From Rosa chinensis (taxonomy: Eukaryota; Streptophyta; Magnoliopsida; Rosales; Rosaceae): 64,000 nucleotides of DNA. The DNA is taken from contig NC_037093.1 in assembly GCF_002994745.2 (NCBI RefSeq), forward strand, positions 42,822,384 through 42,886,383, written 5' to 3'. A program made the position numbers and the translations under genes. Shown one piece after another: positions 1-12,348 of the stretch. The notes beneath the pieces were generated by a model that searched no databases, was not told the origin of the DNA, and saw only the letters and a program-made list of their open reading frames with translations. The stretch's first letter is position 1; each line of letters opens with the position of its first letter.

Positions 1-130
1 GAACATCACTCCTAGAATTATTTGTCATTTTTTTGGGATTATACGTGCTTAATTTAATTTACTGTCACAACTGATATATGTAGCTAATCTTGCTTGATTC
101 TTTATAGAAAAACTTATATGAGATACTAAC

Positions 131-699
131 CGAAGGCTCTAATAGCAAGTTGGAGGTATCTACTATAACGAGTTCCGGTATCAGATTCGTGGGATAGTAC
201 AAGGAGCCGTATAGTGTAGAGCTGCCATGCAAACGCTAGTAACAAGCATATACATCCCCATGCCCTGCAAACACATATGATGGACATTGTTATTAATTCG
301 TTACATGATCGTTGTTATGTCATTACGTACATAGATCGATATATTCAACAAAGGATGTATAGAGTTAATATTATTTAGTTACCATCCAAGAGCGGCGAAT
401 GCAACAGGGAGTGAAAGAGCTTGAGTCCCAATTCCTGAACAAAGTAGATGAAACGTCACGGAATAGGTACTGCCATTCCTGGATTCTGTGAGAGGCAGCC
501 AAGCATCCTGCTTATCGAGTTCACCACCTACGCCTCCTGGATTTGTACCATCTTCGTTTGCACTGGAACTAATTGTCATGGGAATGACTAGAGCAGCAGA
601 CCGTGAGCTTATACCCATGGCGGTGTTAAAGGAAGGGTCCATAGCTTGTGCTAAATGTAAATCTCCCATGTAGTTTGTTTCAATAACCACTTCTCCCAT
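131..699 (-). CDS. LHT8-like amino acid transporter, gene A (5' part, exons 1-2, runs off left edge)
   Basis: Predicted plasma-membrane amino acid/proton symporter of the Aa_trans (AAAP) family. Exon 1 is 699-383. It starts at an ATG (MGEVVIETNY) and ends with the family block DAWLPLTESRNG, then CSGIGTQALSLPVAFAALGW, at a GGATG|GTAACT donor. A 118-bp intron ends in TTTGCAG and exon 2 is 264-131. With the split Trp codon joined, exon 2 reads WAWGCICLLLAFAWQLYT, then SHESDTGTRYSRYLQLA, and ends at TTCG|GTTAGT. Both junctions fall exactly where those of gene B (43107-45932) do. Exon 2 is one codon shorter than in gene B and the N-terminal leader is also shorter. The remaining exons lie left of base 1, so intactness cannot be judged. 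The upstream in-frame TTG at 762 was not used as the start. Confidence 0.85.
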
Positions 700-762
700 G
701 ACTGAAGTTTTTCTTGCTCTGCAAATTGTAAAACGCAAGCTTCGAAGTGATAGCTTGTACAA

Positions 763-1854
763 GAGAGAGAGAGAATTTTAGAGAGAAAACTGGTTTCTAT
801 CACTGAAGCAATAGTCGCATAAAATGTGACGGTAAGCAGATGACTGACACGTGTTGATCAGCTGTAGGGTAGTAGCAAGATTAGCACGCACAGTTACCTA
901 ATTAGCTAACAAATTAACTAACTAATTAGGTTTGTCCTAACAAGTTCGAGAGCTGTAAGCCTGTCAGAAATGGACTATTAACAATCCGGAAAAGAGGCCT
1001 ATACTCTCAACACAAATTAGCTCGGGTATATATACCATCGTGGTGTGCGCATTGCATGACTTCAAACTTAATCACATTTACTTAATCAAGCCAAATATAT
1101 ATTCATACTGTTACTGTTTCCTGCACTTTGAGTAGAGCAATCGAATTTGGTTACTGTCATTCACCTAGGCATATTAACTCGATCTATTCGGTTGATTATT
1201 ACGCATTATAAAATGATCAACGAAGGCTTGCAAGAAGCCAGGTTGAAAGTGAGTAAAATTTTCAACTTTGCATGTTAGTGTGAAGGGACCCATCATTTTA
1301 GTGTTTGACGTAATGCACCAATTGATCTTTATTAAAAGAATATAACTGCACCAGAATGTGCTGTGTATGCAGGTCATTAAAAATGTATTAGTTAAATCTT
1401 ACTGCTGACGAGCCGTTAGAGACATTTCAATTTAATATTCAAATTGTGATCTAAGCAGTGATTGATCTCTAGTCGATCATTACTTGTCAACATGGTCAAT
1501 ATACATGGGAGTCCTTAACTAGAACACGGACTCTTGTGGCTGTAAATGAAAGCATATGATGATTCGATGAATTTCACTTCCTGTCGATTTCAAAAATGAC
1601 TCCGTGCAAAATGAGTCAAAAAATGTACACATACCGTATAGAGGGGAATATGCGTGTATCCTCTTCTAAAAGAGATTGATCAACTTTTGATTTCACAAAT
1701 GGTATAATTGCATGATCTGTAAAGCAGCCAGCATGTCGAATACCAAAATCCTACCTCAACACTATTTTCTACACTCACAGCATCAGCTACGTACTGTAAA
1801 TATAATATAAGGAAATGAAGGCTATTCCAATGACCAACAGTAAGCTAGAGACTT
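763..1854. other. Upstream region of gene A
   Basis: Non-coding by eye. A GA-rich stretch just upstream of gene A (about 764-790) looks like 5' UTR. A TATATATA block lies at 1027-1034 on the transcribed strand, about 330 bp upstream of the start codon, and is a possible but unproven core promoter. Short open frames here show no family motifs. The region ends at the GAATT duplication that borders the Copia element at 1860. Confidence 0.4.
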
Positions 1855-1859
1855 GAATT

Positions 1860-2062
1860 TGTTAAGAATCTACCATGATATGAAAAGATTTAGATGTAAA
1901 TGTAAAGTGTTTCCTACAAATTTTGTCAACTGTTTTAATTTATTTAATGTTAATGCTTAGGATCTAGATTATTTCATATCATAAATGGTAGACTGATTTA
2001 CTATATATTTTGTAACATTCGGAGTTGTAATAATCAACAATATATCAATTACTAGTTTTACA
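1860..2062 (+). repeat. Copia A 5' LTR
   Basis: 203-bp LTR, TG...CA ends, homologous over its full length to 11805-12007. The two copies differ at many scattered positions, which points to an old insertion. Confidence 0.88.
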
Positions 2063-2289
2063 TTGTATCAGACTATCAGAGCAAAATGCTTTTAGAACTA
2101 ATTTATCAAAATATTTTCAACTAGTGTTGGAATTTCTTTGAAAAGCTTTTTAACTTCTCCTTTTATTTATCGAGACAATTAAGCTATGGCACTTGTGGAT
2201 ATCTTATACACTCATTTACATTTGAACCAAAATTACAACATTGAGAACAAAAGTTATCTATTCATTTACACTATTTACATATAGTTAAA

Positions 2290-2471
2290 CAAAAATTACA
2301 ACATTGACAACAAATTTGTTCAAAAGCTTGTAACAATGTCATATGAGGTGTAATTACCATTATTAGAACTAAGATTATAACAAAAATTACAACATTGACA
2401 ACGAATTTATTCAAAAGCTTGTAACAATGTCGTAAGAGGTGTAATTACCATTATTAGAACTAAGATTACAC
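2290..2471 (+). repeat. 91-bp tandem duplication in Copia A leader
   Basis: Two adjacent copies with a 91-bp period, each starting CAAAAATTACAACATTGACA and running through AGCTTGTAACAATGTC. They differ by a handful of substitutions. The repeat lies between the 5' LTR and the protease remnant, where gag would be expected. Confidence 0.8.
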
Positions 2472-2677
2472 AAAATAGGACTCAACATTACCACTCTGAC
2501 AACAAATTATTTGTTGTCACTTTTGTAAATGTGGGTATGAGATACCCACAAGTACACTAAAATTTTCCTTATTTATCATGGTTGCTGCTCATTCTACCAT
2601 CCATAAACTTCAAGTAATTGCTCTCAATCTTACTGCTGAATAATGCCTACAAATTATGGCATTGGTAAAGAGTAAAG

Positions 2678-5600
2678 GTGTTTTTGTCTCAAGCAAATGG
2701 TACAGGTTTACCACATTGCTCTTTTTTTCTTAATCATTGGATCATAGATAGCAGTGTAACAGACCATATTATACCAATTCCTAATTCTTTATCAAATCAT
2801 GTTCCTACACCTTTGTTTCCTCCTGTCAAATTATCTAATGGTAGACATGCTCCCATTCATTCAATTGAGCATTTTTCTTTCAGTTTTAATCTTCATCTAA
2901 ATGACGTGCTTTGTGCTCCAAGTTTAAAGTTAACCTTATCTCAGTAAGCAAGCTTACAAAATCTCTTAAATGTTTCATCACTTTTTTTCCCGACATGTGT
3001 CTTTTGCAGAACTTGGCTTCAAAGAAGATAATCAGTTTGGGTAGGGAGCATAATGGTCTCTACATCTCACTTCAAATTTAGCCACTAAACCATCAGATAT
3101 TCCTTCTACTAATCATGCAGTCATTTCTTCCACCTTGTGACATCGACATCTTGGTCGTCCTTCTCCAAATAGTTTGCATTTGTTAGCCCAAACAATTCTC
3201 GGTGTTCCTTATAGACTAGATAAAGTATGTGATGTATGTCCGTTAACCAAGAAAACATGTCTCCCTTTTAATTTGAGAACTAGTTCCACAACAAAATCAT
3301 TTGCTCTAATTCATTGTGATATTTGGTCCTCACAAAATTGCATCTTATTCTGGAGCAAGGTGTTTCTTGACAATTGTGGATGACTTTAGTATGATGTACC
3401 TAGTTGTATCTTATGCATGCCAAATCTAAAACTCAAAATCTTCTTGCCTTTAGTGATACGCAATTTAATAAAAAGGTACAACACATTCGTTCAGATGAAA
3501 GTGGGTTTTTATCTATGCATGCATTTTTTCAAGCTAATGTCATCATTCATTAGCACTCTTGGGTTTACACACCCCAACAACATGGAGTTGTGGAATGAAA
3601 ACATCGCCATATAATCATGATTGCATGTGCTTTGCTTTTCCAAGCTACTCTTCCATTAGAACTTTGGGGAGAGTGTGCCCTCACAGGAGTTTATATTATC
3701 AACCGTCTACCTACACCACTTTTATCGGGTAAATCTCCATTTGAAAAAACATTTCAACATGTTCCCCGACCATTCACATATTCCTGTTTCTGGTTATTTT
3801 GCGTATGCCACTAATGTTCACCCCAAACAAAAATTTGATTCTCGTGCTCACAAATGTATATTTGTTGGATATCCTTTTGATCAAAAGGCATATAAACTCT
3901 ATGATCTAACAACCAAAAAGTTTTTTCACTAGTAGGATATTATTTGTATGACAACATATTCCCTTATAAGCAAGATCCTCATCATGTTTCTGTGCAGTAT
4001 TTTCATGATGCAATGCTTCCTAATGTGCTTCTGATAATAATATCCCTCAAGAACTCTTGTTTGCATTTAAAATTGCTCGCATTGAACAACCCATTTCTCA
4101 AGCTGACAATTCTTTATCTCCAGATGCCTTGTCTGACCATAAGACTCATCCCACTGATCAATCACCTCCTCTAGCTGACAACTCTCACCTCACTCATCGC
4201 CTCATGTTGACAACTCTTCACCTCCATCTTCTCCTCCAGTACCTAATGAGGATATTATATATCCATGCACTTTGCTGCTCTTAAATCGTTACAAAACCAA
4301 ATGTCAAACTAAAAGATTATGTTTGTTCTCATGTTGTATTTCTAGCTAGGAGGATTCATCGTCTTTGTGGTCATTTTCTAATAAAGGTACACTTATCCTC
4401 TTTCTATTTACATTTCCTATCACCGTTTTTCTTCATCTCACCGTTCTTTTATTGCCAATATTACTCAAGACGTGGAACCTAATACTTTTGCAGAGGACAT
4501 TAACTCAATGGCAAGAAGCAATGATCTCTTAAATTCAAGCATTAGAGGCTGACAACACTGGAACCTTACTCATCTCCCTCCTGGTAAGGAATCTATTGAT
4601 TGTAAAGGGGTGTACAAGATCAACTATAATTCAGATGGCACCATTGAACATTACAAGGCCCCACTCGTTGCCAATTAAGGGTTACCACCCAAGTTGAAGG
4701 GATAGATTATTGTGAGACTTTATCACTCATTGCCAAGCTCACCACATTTAGTGTGTCCTAGTTATTGATGCCTCACGACATTGGAGACTTCATCAAATGA
4801 GTGTACAAAATGTGTTTCTTCATGGTGACCTTCATGAATAGGTTTATATGCTTCTGCAACCTGGATTTAGTCGACATGGGGAAAATCTTGTATATCGACT
4901 AAATAAGTCTTTGTATGGTCTTATACAAGCTTCCCAAAATTGGTTCTCCAAGTTTTCCAATGTTGTTCAAAAAGCTGGTTATAGACAATCCAACGCTGAT
5001 TATTCATTATCTACACATGTGGTTTGTAATTCTTTTACTATTGTACTCATTTTTGTTAACAATATTGTTCTCACTAGACATGATCCCAAAGCCATTGAAT
5101 CACTAAAGACATTTCTTCAAAAGGAATTTTGCATAAAGGATCTTGACATTCTTAAAATATTTCTTGGGCATCGGAAGTCTCAAGGTCCAAGAAATAAATT
5201 TTCATTTCTCAATGAATATATGCTATGCATTAGATATTCTACTTGATGCAACTCTTATAGGAGCACGCCCAAATCATTTTTCTATGGAACAAAATTTAAA
5301 GTTGATGCCTACAAATGTGGAAATACTTAAAGATCCCACACAGTATCGAAGATTGATTGGGAAACTCACTTATCTCACTATGACAAGACAAGATATTGTT
5401 TATTCTATTCGGATTCTTAGCCAATTTATGAACCAGCCAAGGAAACCTCATATGGAAGCTTCCATGAGAGTATTGCATTTTATTAAGGGAAATTTGGGTA
5501 GAGGCCTCTCTTTTTTCCATCAAAAAATGATTTGGCTTTAAGAGCTTATTGTGACTCAGATTAGGAAAGTTGTCCAACAACAAGAAAATCAATAACTGGA

Positions 5601-5719
5601 CATTGTGTCTTTCTTGGTAATTCATTGATTCGTTGAAAATTAAAGAAGCAAAATAATGTGGTGTGTTCATCAGTAGAAGTTGAGTACCGTGCTATGGCTA
5701 TGACTTGACCCGAATTAAC
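2678..5719 (+). pseudogene. Copia A pol remnant (protease, integrase, RT, start of RNase H)
   Basis: Fragments in all three forward frames. The protease remnant at 2678-2947 has WIIDSSVTDHI, where the usual DSG/DSA triad is altered. Integrase remnants run 3174-3932 and include a CDVCPLTK zinc-finger half. RT is at about 4590-5400, with LNKSLYGLIQASQNWF; the position of the YVDD motif reads FVNNI, so a catalytic aspartate is lost. RNase H begins near 5330 and reaches the SSVEVEYRAMAM block before the hAT insertion. The reading resumes at 11512 with YCDNQAALHIVAN. Not functional. Confidence 0.85.
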
Positions 5720-6079
5720 TAGGGCTAGGCCCGATCCCAACCCGACAAGAATTTACCTAGGCTCAAGACCGGCCCCTTTTTTTTCGGTCCAGGCCCAAAA
5801 CAAATTTAAGTCCCAATAAAGACAGGACAAAGACAAGCCCCAACATATTCAGGCCCAAAATCTAGACTTTAGTCCCCAAGCAACTTTTATTTTTCAATTT
5901 TTCCAATGCTGATCAATTTGATTCAACTAAAACCGAAAGCTATGAAACTCAAAGCAAAATGCATAAAATTAGATCATCAAATCCATTCAACTTTAGCTAA
6001 GCTCTTATCAATCATTTATGTCATCATTGCCACAAGAAAGCGAACCCAATCTAACTAGCTACAAATTGAATAATTGATG

Positions 6080-6303
6080 TGTTTTATGGAATCAAAAATT
6101 GGGAGAGAATGAGTTGTGTTTTCATTGATAATAGGGGGCCTCTTTATATAGAGGATTACAAGCAGAGAATTTAAGTCTTACAAGGAAACTGAATCGTACA
6201 ATGATTGAACTATCTCAATAGATATGCGTAAGACTAACTCTATTACAACTCTAGCAAGTAATCAGAGTTTGGGCCGGACACACAAACTAGGAATCCTTAA
6301 ACA
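6080..6303 (-). repeat. Copia B 3' LTR
   Basis: 224-bp LTR in the same orientation as 10351-10573. The adjacent purine tract (AAGGGAGGG on the minus strand, about 6304-6312) marks this as the 3' copy. Confidence 0.85.
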
Positions 6304-7449
6304 CCCTCCCTTGTATCGCCCAAACGTGGTGCTCCTCTCATTGCCTCGTCAAAAACCTTGCCAAGTAACAAAAACTCAGTCTAATGGGGTCGCGTTGGTG
6401 CAGAACTATATCTAGCTAACAAGTTCACTGCAAATGAGATGTCCGCTCTTGTGCATTAAGCTAAGTACAATAATGTGTCTATTGCACTCAAGTAGGACAC
6501 TTCTACCTCTAGCACAGCTTTGTCATCATCCTTCAGATGAAGATGATCCTTTTTAGCATCAAGACTATGGACGATCATAGGCGTGCTTTAAGGCTTGACA
6601 TTGTCAAAAGGCCTAAGCATCCATCAACATGGTGCTCAAGTTCCAAACTGAGGCAAAATCGTGCTCTCCCAAGTTCCTTCGTCTTAAACTCGGATTTCAA
6701 GAGTTCATCAATTTCCCTTAACTCTTTAAGGACTTCTAAATGAAGTTCATGTCACCAATATGAATCGCAATAGAATCTGAAACTTGTCATAGAAACGCAC
6801 GGACATATCCATTCCCAATCAATTAGTCACTTAGTGAGCGTTTCAACCTCGTGCTCCATAGTCTAGAGCCACTTGACTTAGGTGAATGAAGTCCACTAGT
6901 AACCTTCATGTATATTTCGTATCTAGATTCTCATAGAGATACGTAATTACCACATTCGTAAGCTGCATGTTTAGTTATTCAGAAACTACCAAACTAACAG
7001 AGTAGTAGATTGCAATAACATCCATTACGAGAGAATATGTCTCCTCGTATTTGATTCCAAGGCATTTTGTGAGAAGCCTTGTGCCATAAGGCAAGATTAC
7101 CATCTCTTTTTCTCCTTCCGCTTTCTAACGAAGACCCATTAGTCAACAGATTTTATGTTAGGAGGTGTCAGCATCACTGGCTCAAAAAACCTTCCTCTTC
7201 GTTAGAAAATCCAACTTAACCTGGATCGCATCTTTCCATTTAGGCCAATCTTCTCTACGTTAGTATCCATCATTGATCAACGGAGCGTGGTTCGATGTCA
7301 TCGGACTTGTTGCTATATGATATGTGCTAGGAGTGTAGTGTAAGCAGCATTACAAGTGGACAATGGCACAACAAGTAACTAGCATGTTTGCTTGCGCGTC
7401 AACCAATATCATGAAATATTTAAATGTATGCTAGTTGGTTAAATCAGTC

Positions 7450-8150
7450 CACAGAATCCCCTCAGATTCTATGTAAGAACGAAATAAGTATTTTTGTATC
7501 CTTTGCGTAAGACGGTATCAGTCCTAATTTTTCTAAGGAACAGGCTTTGTAGAACGAGCAAGAGACCTTAGAAGCAACCAATAGGGATTTTGGTTGGGCA
7601 TGAGTGTCTGAAACGCTATTGGAAACAAAGTTGGTGGATATGGACTGCGTCAACCTTAGGCTAGAGGTGGATGGCGTCGGCGCCAGAGGCAGTGGCGGCT
7701 GTCATACTCAGTCCAAGAATCAACCTTTTATTCTTACTCCGTTTTGCTCGAAAGAATGGATGTTCGTTTGAAGTCTTTAGTAGACGGATCATCATATAAT
7801 GACTATGATCGATGACCTATCCTGTCGTGACAAAGCCAATATGTGTCTAAATCCAAGAGATCTTCTCTCATAACTTTATTAGATTTAATAGCTCGAATAG
7901 TCATGACATAAAGTCCACTAGAGAGACACATAAGTTTCTCTAAAATATGCCTTTGTTCGCAATCATTAGAGGTAATGCAAAGAAACTCTTTTTCGTTCTC
8001 TATATGCGTTTCCGCATGGAATCTGTTGGCTCGAATAGCTCAATAGGCGCCATTAGGTAAGAGGAATTGGGCCATTCTATGTCCTTGAACTAAACATGAT
8101 GGCCCAGCCATCATACTCATCGAGGAATATGCTCAGAATTTAAAATAGAG
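7450..8150 (-). pseudogene. Copia B protease/integrase N-terminal remnant
   Basis: On the minus strand, fragments match the protease-integrase part of the Copia at 58213. Around 8000-8050 there is a block equivalent to ANRFHAETH. Around 7460-7650 there is a block with YKACSLEKLG and PSYAKDTKILISFLHRI. Frames are broken and the catalytic core of integrase is not seen. From about 7450 down to 6540 I recognise little. Confidence 0.65.
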
Positions 8151-8475
8151 TCACAATGAAAAGAACTCAAAATTTTATTCATAAGTCAATGGTCTACAAC
8201 ATTGTTTCTTTGACCAAAAGAAAATATAATCCGAAACTAGCTAATGCCAAATAAAGGTAGTCATTTAACTTCTTTTGGTAACTCCAAAATAAATATGACC
8301 AAGTGAGTAGAGAGATGTCAATGGAGTAAAACTCGCTTAAGTACCACTTATCTGAAAACTTTCCTATATATCATACTCGCTTTAGATGAGCCTAGTTGAA
8401 GAAAAACTTAACCAATGGCATTTAGTACAAAATATATGGCAATTGCCTACTACATATCTTGGAAAAATAAAGACT

Positions 8476-9566
8476 TTATTCAAAATCGTCAGTCTCTTGA
8501 TCTTGGCCTGATTTGAAGTCTTCCACCTTTAGTTCGAGGTTACCTTCTTGATCCTTTTGTTCCATGTAATTTGCTTCCCTTGCTAATTCACTATACATCC
8601 TGTATGCGTTTGCAACATTCTGGGACACGTTACATGCCTTTGCCCAATGTTCGGACGCTCCACATCGAAGACAAACATCTCTATGGTCAAGTTCCCTTGA
8701 TCGAAGTGCTTTCGGGGTGCGATTTATATGGCTCTTATGGTTAGTGGCTCCACCACCATGGCTAAAGTCATTGCCTCTCTCTCTCTTCACACATTGACCA
8801 CCATAGTTCCTTGTCGGTTTGTTTTGGCTGTTACCTTCCTCATTAGAGCTAGAATATGGACCAAAACGTCTAGTTGTCCCTAGACTTAGGGTTTTGCTCA
8901 TGGCGCCCTCAGACTCTGAAATAGACTTGGTTCCCAAGGGTCTCGAATTATAATTTTTCACAAGGATATTGTCGTACTTCTCAGCTACGTTCATGGTTCC
9001 AATTAGCTCATGAAACCTTGTGATACGTCCTGCAGTTACATCTATACGATAGTTCTTAGTAACCATCAATGCAGAGACAGGGAAGGCAGAGAGAGTCCTC
9101 TCAATCATCATCCCATCTCTGATATCTTTTCCACAAAATTCCATCAAAAATTGGATGCAAAGTGCTTCCAAATTGTAATAAAGAACTGTCTTGAAATCAC
9201 AAAAGCGGAGATTATGCCATCTCACTTCTAGATCAGAAAGCAAGGAGTCACAAACTTTGCCAAAGCCTTATTTGAGTGAGACTCACAGCCTTCTAGGGTC
9301 TTCATCATTAAAATACTCATACTGGAGTGAATTATCCATATGACAAGTCATTAGGATGACGGCGTTCACCTTATTTGCCTCCAAGGCTGCTCTATTTGCT
9401 TCCAAAGCTTGAGCTTGTTTAACAGTTAGCACGTCCTGACTAGGCTTAAGGATCGTGTCCAGGATTCCTTGGGCCTTGAGATGCTGCCGGACATCACGAA
9501 CCCACTTGTGATATCCAGAGCCAATTGTCTCAATGGAGTAAAGTCCAGTTTGTTCAAGTTACTCAT
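8476..9566 (-). pseudogene. Copia B gag, broken
   Basis: Capsid-like gag protein of a Copia element. The start is an ATG at 9566 (MSNLNKLDF); the frame then breaks, with stops near 9250-9300. The long open part runs 9243-8476. It contains the LEVRWHNLRFCDF and RITRFHELIGTMNVAEKY blocks and ends with a CCHC zinc knuckle, CLRCGASEHWAKAC. It lines up along its length with the gag at 59459-60550. A 19-base A/T homopolymer run (about 9571-9589) lies directly upstream of the start. Confidence 0.85.
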
Positions 9567-10350
9567 CTTGAAAAAAAAAAAAAAAAAAACAAGAAAAGGG
9601 GTTAGCTTATGAGCAAAAAGGCTACCACGAAAACAAAAGCAATTTCTGAGCATAATTGCTCCTAAGAAATCCGATTCCAAGAGATTTTGGATTAGATCGA
9701 AACAATGATGTATGTGGTTGATCGTAAATTCTCTACAAAATCTAAATTTGGAGATCTCAACAAACTCTAAGTTTGAAGATAGCACGAACCCCCACAGTTT
9801 GGCTTAGTCTTCCCACAAAAGAAGAAGTGGGAGGTAGAGGAAGGGAGGTTGAAAGTCCCCGAATAATAGAAATTGCATAGAGATTGCATAAAAGTAAACA
9901 AAAGCAGGAACTTTAATGAAAAATTACCTTGAAAAAGGTCAAAAGAGGTCGCCGAGCTTTTGGCCCGGAAAAAACACATCTGGCTGGCGGCTTGCGGAAA
10001 CAGGTTTTAGCAGGCGGTTCAAGCGTTCAAGCAGCCGATTCGATGTTTTTTAGGCCAGTTACTAGTATAATATGACCGGTTATGGAATCCTCAGGTCGAG
10101 AAGCTGCTAGTGACCAAGTTGGCTGAAAGAGGAGGTCTGGAAGGCGGTGAACCGGTGGAGGATCGCTTTCTGCTTCAGGGAGTCAGTTCAGTACTTTTTC
10201 AGCCTGTTCTTGAGATTTCGCCGCCGATTTCGGGCTCTTAGGATCGAGGGCTACAAGGTGTCCCGCGAAAGCAGATAGGGTTTCAAGGTTTAGTATGTAG
10301 ATTTAGGGATTGGCTATTTGTTTCAAAGTTAGGGTTTTATGCTGATAACG

Positions 10351-10573
10351 TGTTTTAGGGAATCTGAAATTATGAGAGAATGAGTTGTGCCTTCATTGAT
10401 AATAGGGGTCTCTTTATATAAAGGATTACAAGCAAAGAATCTGAATCTTACAAGGAAACTGAATCATACAATGATTGAAATATCTCAATAGATATCCGTA
10501 AGACTAACCATATTTCAACTCTAGCAAGTAATCAGAATTTGGGCTAGACACACAAACTAGGTGTCCTTAAACA
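10351..10573 (-). repeat. Copia B 5' LTR
   Basis: 223-bp LTR, starting TGTTTAAGGACACC on the minus strand and ending CTAAAACA. It pairs with 6080-6303. A TATATAAAG core-promoter block is visible on the minus strand near 10413-10421, as in the LTR at 58213. Confidence 0.85.
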
Positions 10574-11511
10574 ATGTGATTGTTTTCTTCTTTATTGCAA
10601 TTTAGAATAGGAAAGGAAACGAAAACAAAGATCAATCTTGTTTTTCCTTCAAAAGCTGGATCTCATAATTAAGCCATATAACAATTCACTAAGCAATACA
10701 TTCGAATTTAAAAATCACTAAGATCGAACAAATTTGCTAGATTCTAAAATTTTAAACATCCAAATTGGAAATGTATTTAATTCTCTGTTTTAGTCTCCTA
10801 GAAATCGCACAAGATGAGAAACCAAGACGTTGAATCCTCTATTTGTTACCATTTGTAACCCCAAGGACACTAACAGTCTACCACCACATTCAAACCCAAT
10901 CAACCTCAGACTAATCATACATGACTTGAACACAACATTCAAACCTTCAATTCCCTTTATTTCCCTATAAAACAAAGCAATCAACTAGAGAAATATAGAT
11001 CGATCAGCTGCTTAGAGGTTCTGATTTGGTTGAAGGGCTGAAGCAAGATAAAAAATCAAAGTAATTCAAAGCTTAATGTGATCAGAACCAAACAAGAATC
11101 AGAGAAATGATTTAGAAAAACAAAGAGTTGGGTCAGAGAGCCTCGTTAGAGATGAGGTAAGGTAGATTATGGGGATTATGTAACGTCGAAAACTAAGTGA
11201 GTAAGAATAGAGTCTGTCTTATTAGGTCTGACTAGGACTGACTTAGGTCGTTTCTACTGCGGATTGGCTAAGGTCGAGTACTCTGTAAGCTCTAGAGTAA
11301 ACCTATCATACGAAAACAAATGTCCATGTCTCTCCATTTTGAGCCTAAACATGCCTTTTCTGTCTCAAAACACCGAGCCAGACCGTTTTGTTAGCACTAT
11401 GGGCCGGGTTTTAATAAAGCATTCAAAAGTTTACAAAGGCAAGGACCGTAAGGGTCAGGCCTTACCGGGCTTTCGGGTTTCCAGGCTAAAACGTCCATCC
11501 TTAGAATTAAC

Positions 11512-11804
11512 CTCGTTGAGGTATTAAGATTTTCAGGTTATTTATGTTAAGCCTGCTTTATATTGTGACAACCAAGCTGCATTACATATTGTTGCTAACT
11601 GGTTTTTTATGAAAGAGAAAAACATATAGAGATTGATTGCCATGTGGTTCGATAGAAGCTACATGACAAATTGATTTATACTAGATATGTTCCTTCTTCT
11701 CTCCAAATTACAGACATTTTCATAAAGGTTGTGTGGAAAGACAATTTTGAATCTTTAGTTCCAAGTTTGGACTTCATGACATTCACTCTCCAACTTCAGA
11801 GGAG
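11512..11804 (+). pseudogene. Copia A RNase H, distal part
   Basis: Continues the RNase H reading interrupted at 5719: PELTSLRY, then VIYVKPALYCDNQAALHIVA and a degraded C-terminal block, with several stops. The purine tract and 3' LTR follow directly. Confidence 0.8.
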
Positions 11805-12007
11805 TGTTGAAAATTTTCTATGATATGGAAAGATTTAGGTGTAAATGCTAATTGTTTTCTTACACATTTTGTCAACTCTTGTAATTTATTTTATGTTAAT
11901 GCTTAGGATCTAGATTATGCATACCATAGATGGTAGACTAATTTACCATATAACTTGTAACATTCGCAGTTGTAATGAACATCATTATACCAATTATCAT
12001 TTTTACA
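11805..12007 (+). repeat. Copia A 3' LTR
   Basis: 203 bp, TGTTGAAAAT...TTTTTACA, homologous to 1860-2062 and followed by the GAATT duplication. Confidence 0.88.
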
Positions 12008-12164
12008 GAATTGTCCATTCACTCCTTTGGTTAGGGCCCAAAATTGACTCAAGCACAAATGTGTAAGGAGGAATGCTAGCAACCTTCCCCTCCATCCGTT
12101 CCCTTTCTACTTTTCCCATTCATTGCTCGCTACGTGTATTCTACTATCCATAAAAGTCAGATAA

Positions 12165-12348
12165 CGGCCCCGTTCACATGGTCACCTACTGACTAAATAT
12201 CATTTGGTCAATCACCGTTCGATTGAGATCAGACGGTTGACAGCTCTCATCTCAAATTTCATCACTTAGCTGTCAACCGTCCGATGTCAATCGAACGGTG
12301 ACTGACCAAATAATATTTGGTCAGTAGGTGACCGGGTGATCATGACTG
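12165..12348. mobile_element. 184-bp MITE with strong hairpin
   Basis: Flanked by the 10-bp repeat AGTCAGATAA (12155-12164 and 12349-12358). It is nearly all inverted repeat: GGTCACCTACTGAC...GGTCAATCACCGTTCG...ACGGTTGACAGCT is mirrored by AGCTGTCAACCGT...GTCAGTAGGTGACC with a short loop near 12240-12280. It sits in the left arm of the surrounding element and is absent from its right arm, so it inserted later. Confidence 0.88.

Larger units (their letters stand above)
6080..10573 (-). mobile_element. Copia retrotransposon B, deleted copy nested in the hAT
   Basis: On the minus strand this has the same organisation as the Copia at 58213-64000: LTR of about 224 bp, a primer-site-like CGTTATCAGCA just inside the 5' LTR, gag with a zinc knuckle, protease/integrase remnants, a purine tract AAGGGAGGG, and the 3' LTR. 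Most of RT and RNase H is absent, so it is about 4.5 kb instead of at least 5.8 kb. Flanks do not show a clean 5-bp duplication (TGATG left, ATGTG right), perhaps from mutation. It lies inside the hAT, so it is the youngest of the three layers. Confidence 0.85.
5720..11503. mobile_element. Non-autonomous hAT element nested in Copia A
   Basis: Both sides carry the exact 8-bp duplication GAATTAAC (5712-5719 and 11504-11511). Inside it the ends read TAGGGCTAGGCCCGATCC on the left and TAAGGATGGACGTTTTAGCC on the reverse-complemented right, of hAT style. Removing 5720-11503 plus one duplication restores the flanking Copia RNase H reading across the site. Excluding the Copia inserted within it, the hAT is about 1.3 kb. 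I see no transposase in it, so it is non-autonomous. GC-rich subterminal blocks (GGCCCGATCC, GGGCCGGG) sit near both ends. Confidence 0.85.
1860..12007 (+). mobile_element. Copia retrotransposon A, degenerate, split by a nested hAT
   Basis: Two LTRs of 203 bp each (1860-2062 and 11805-12007) begin TGTT and end TTTTACA. They are flanked by an exact 5-bp target duplication, GAATT, at 1855-1859 and 12008-12012. A primer-binding-like TATCAGAGC follows the 5' LTR, and a purine stretch CAGAGGAG precedes the 3' LTR. Internal order is protease, integrase, reverse transcriptase, RNase H, i.e. Copia. Almost all gag is missing and pol carries many frameshifts and stops. RNase H stops at 5719, where a hAT element inserted, and resumes at 11512 in the same frame. 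Confidence 0.9.

Noticed and set aside
488..673. Plus-strand open frame opposite gene A exon 1
   Set aside because: Shadow of the conserved transporter exon on the other strand.
379..762. Start of gene A at 762
   Set aside because: That codon is TTG; the ATG at 699 is the first usable start, and the 21 residues upstream do not resemble the family leader.
5720..11503. Treating the whole 5.8-kb insert as one autonomous hAT
   Set aside because: The coding sequence within is Copia gag bounded by its own LTRs; no hAT transposase is present.
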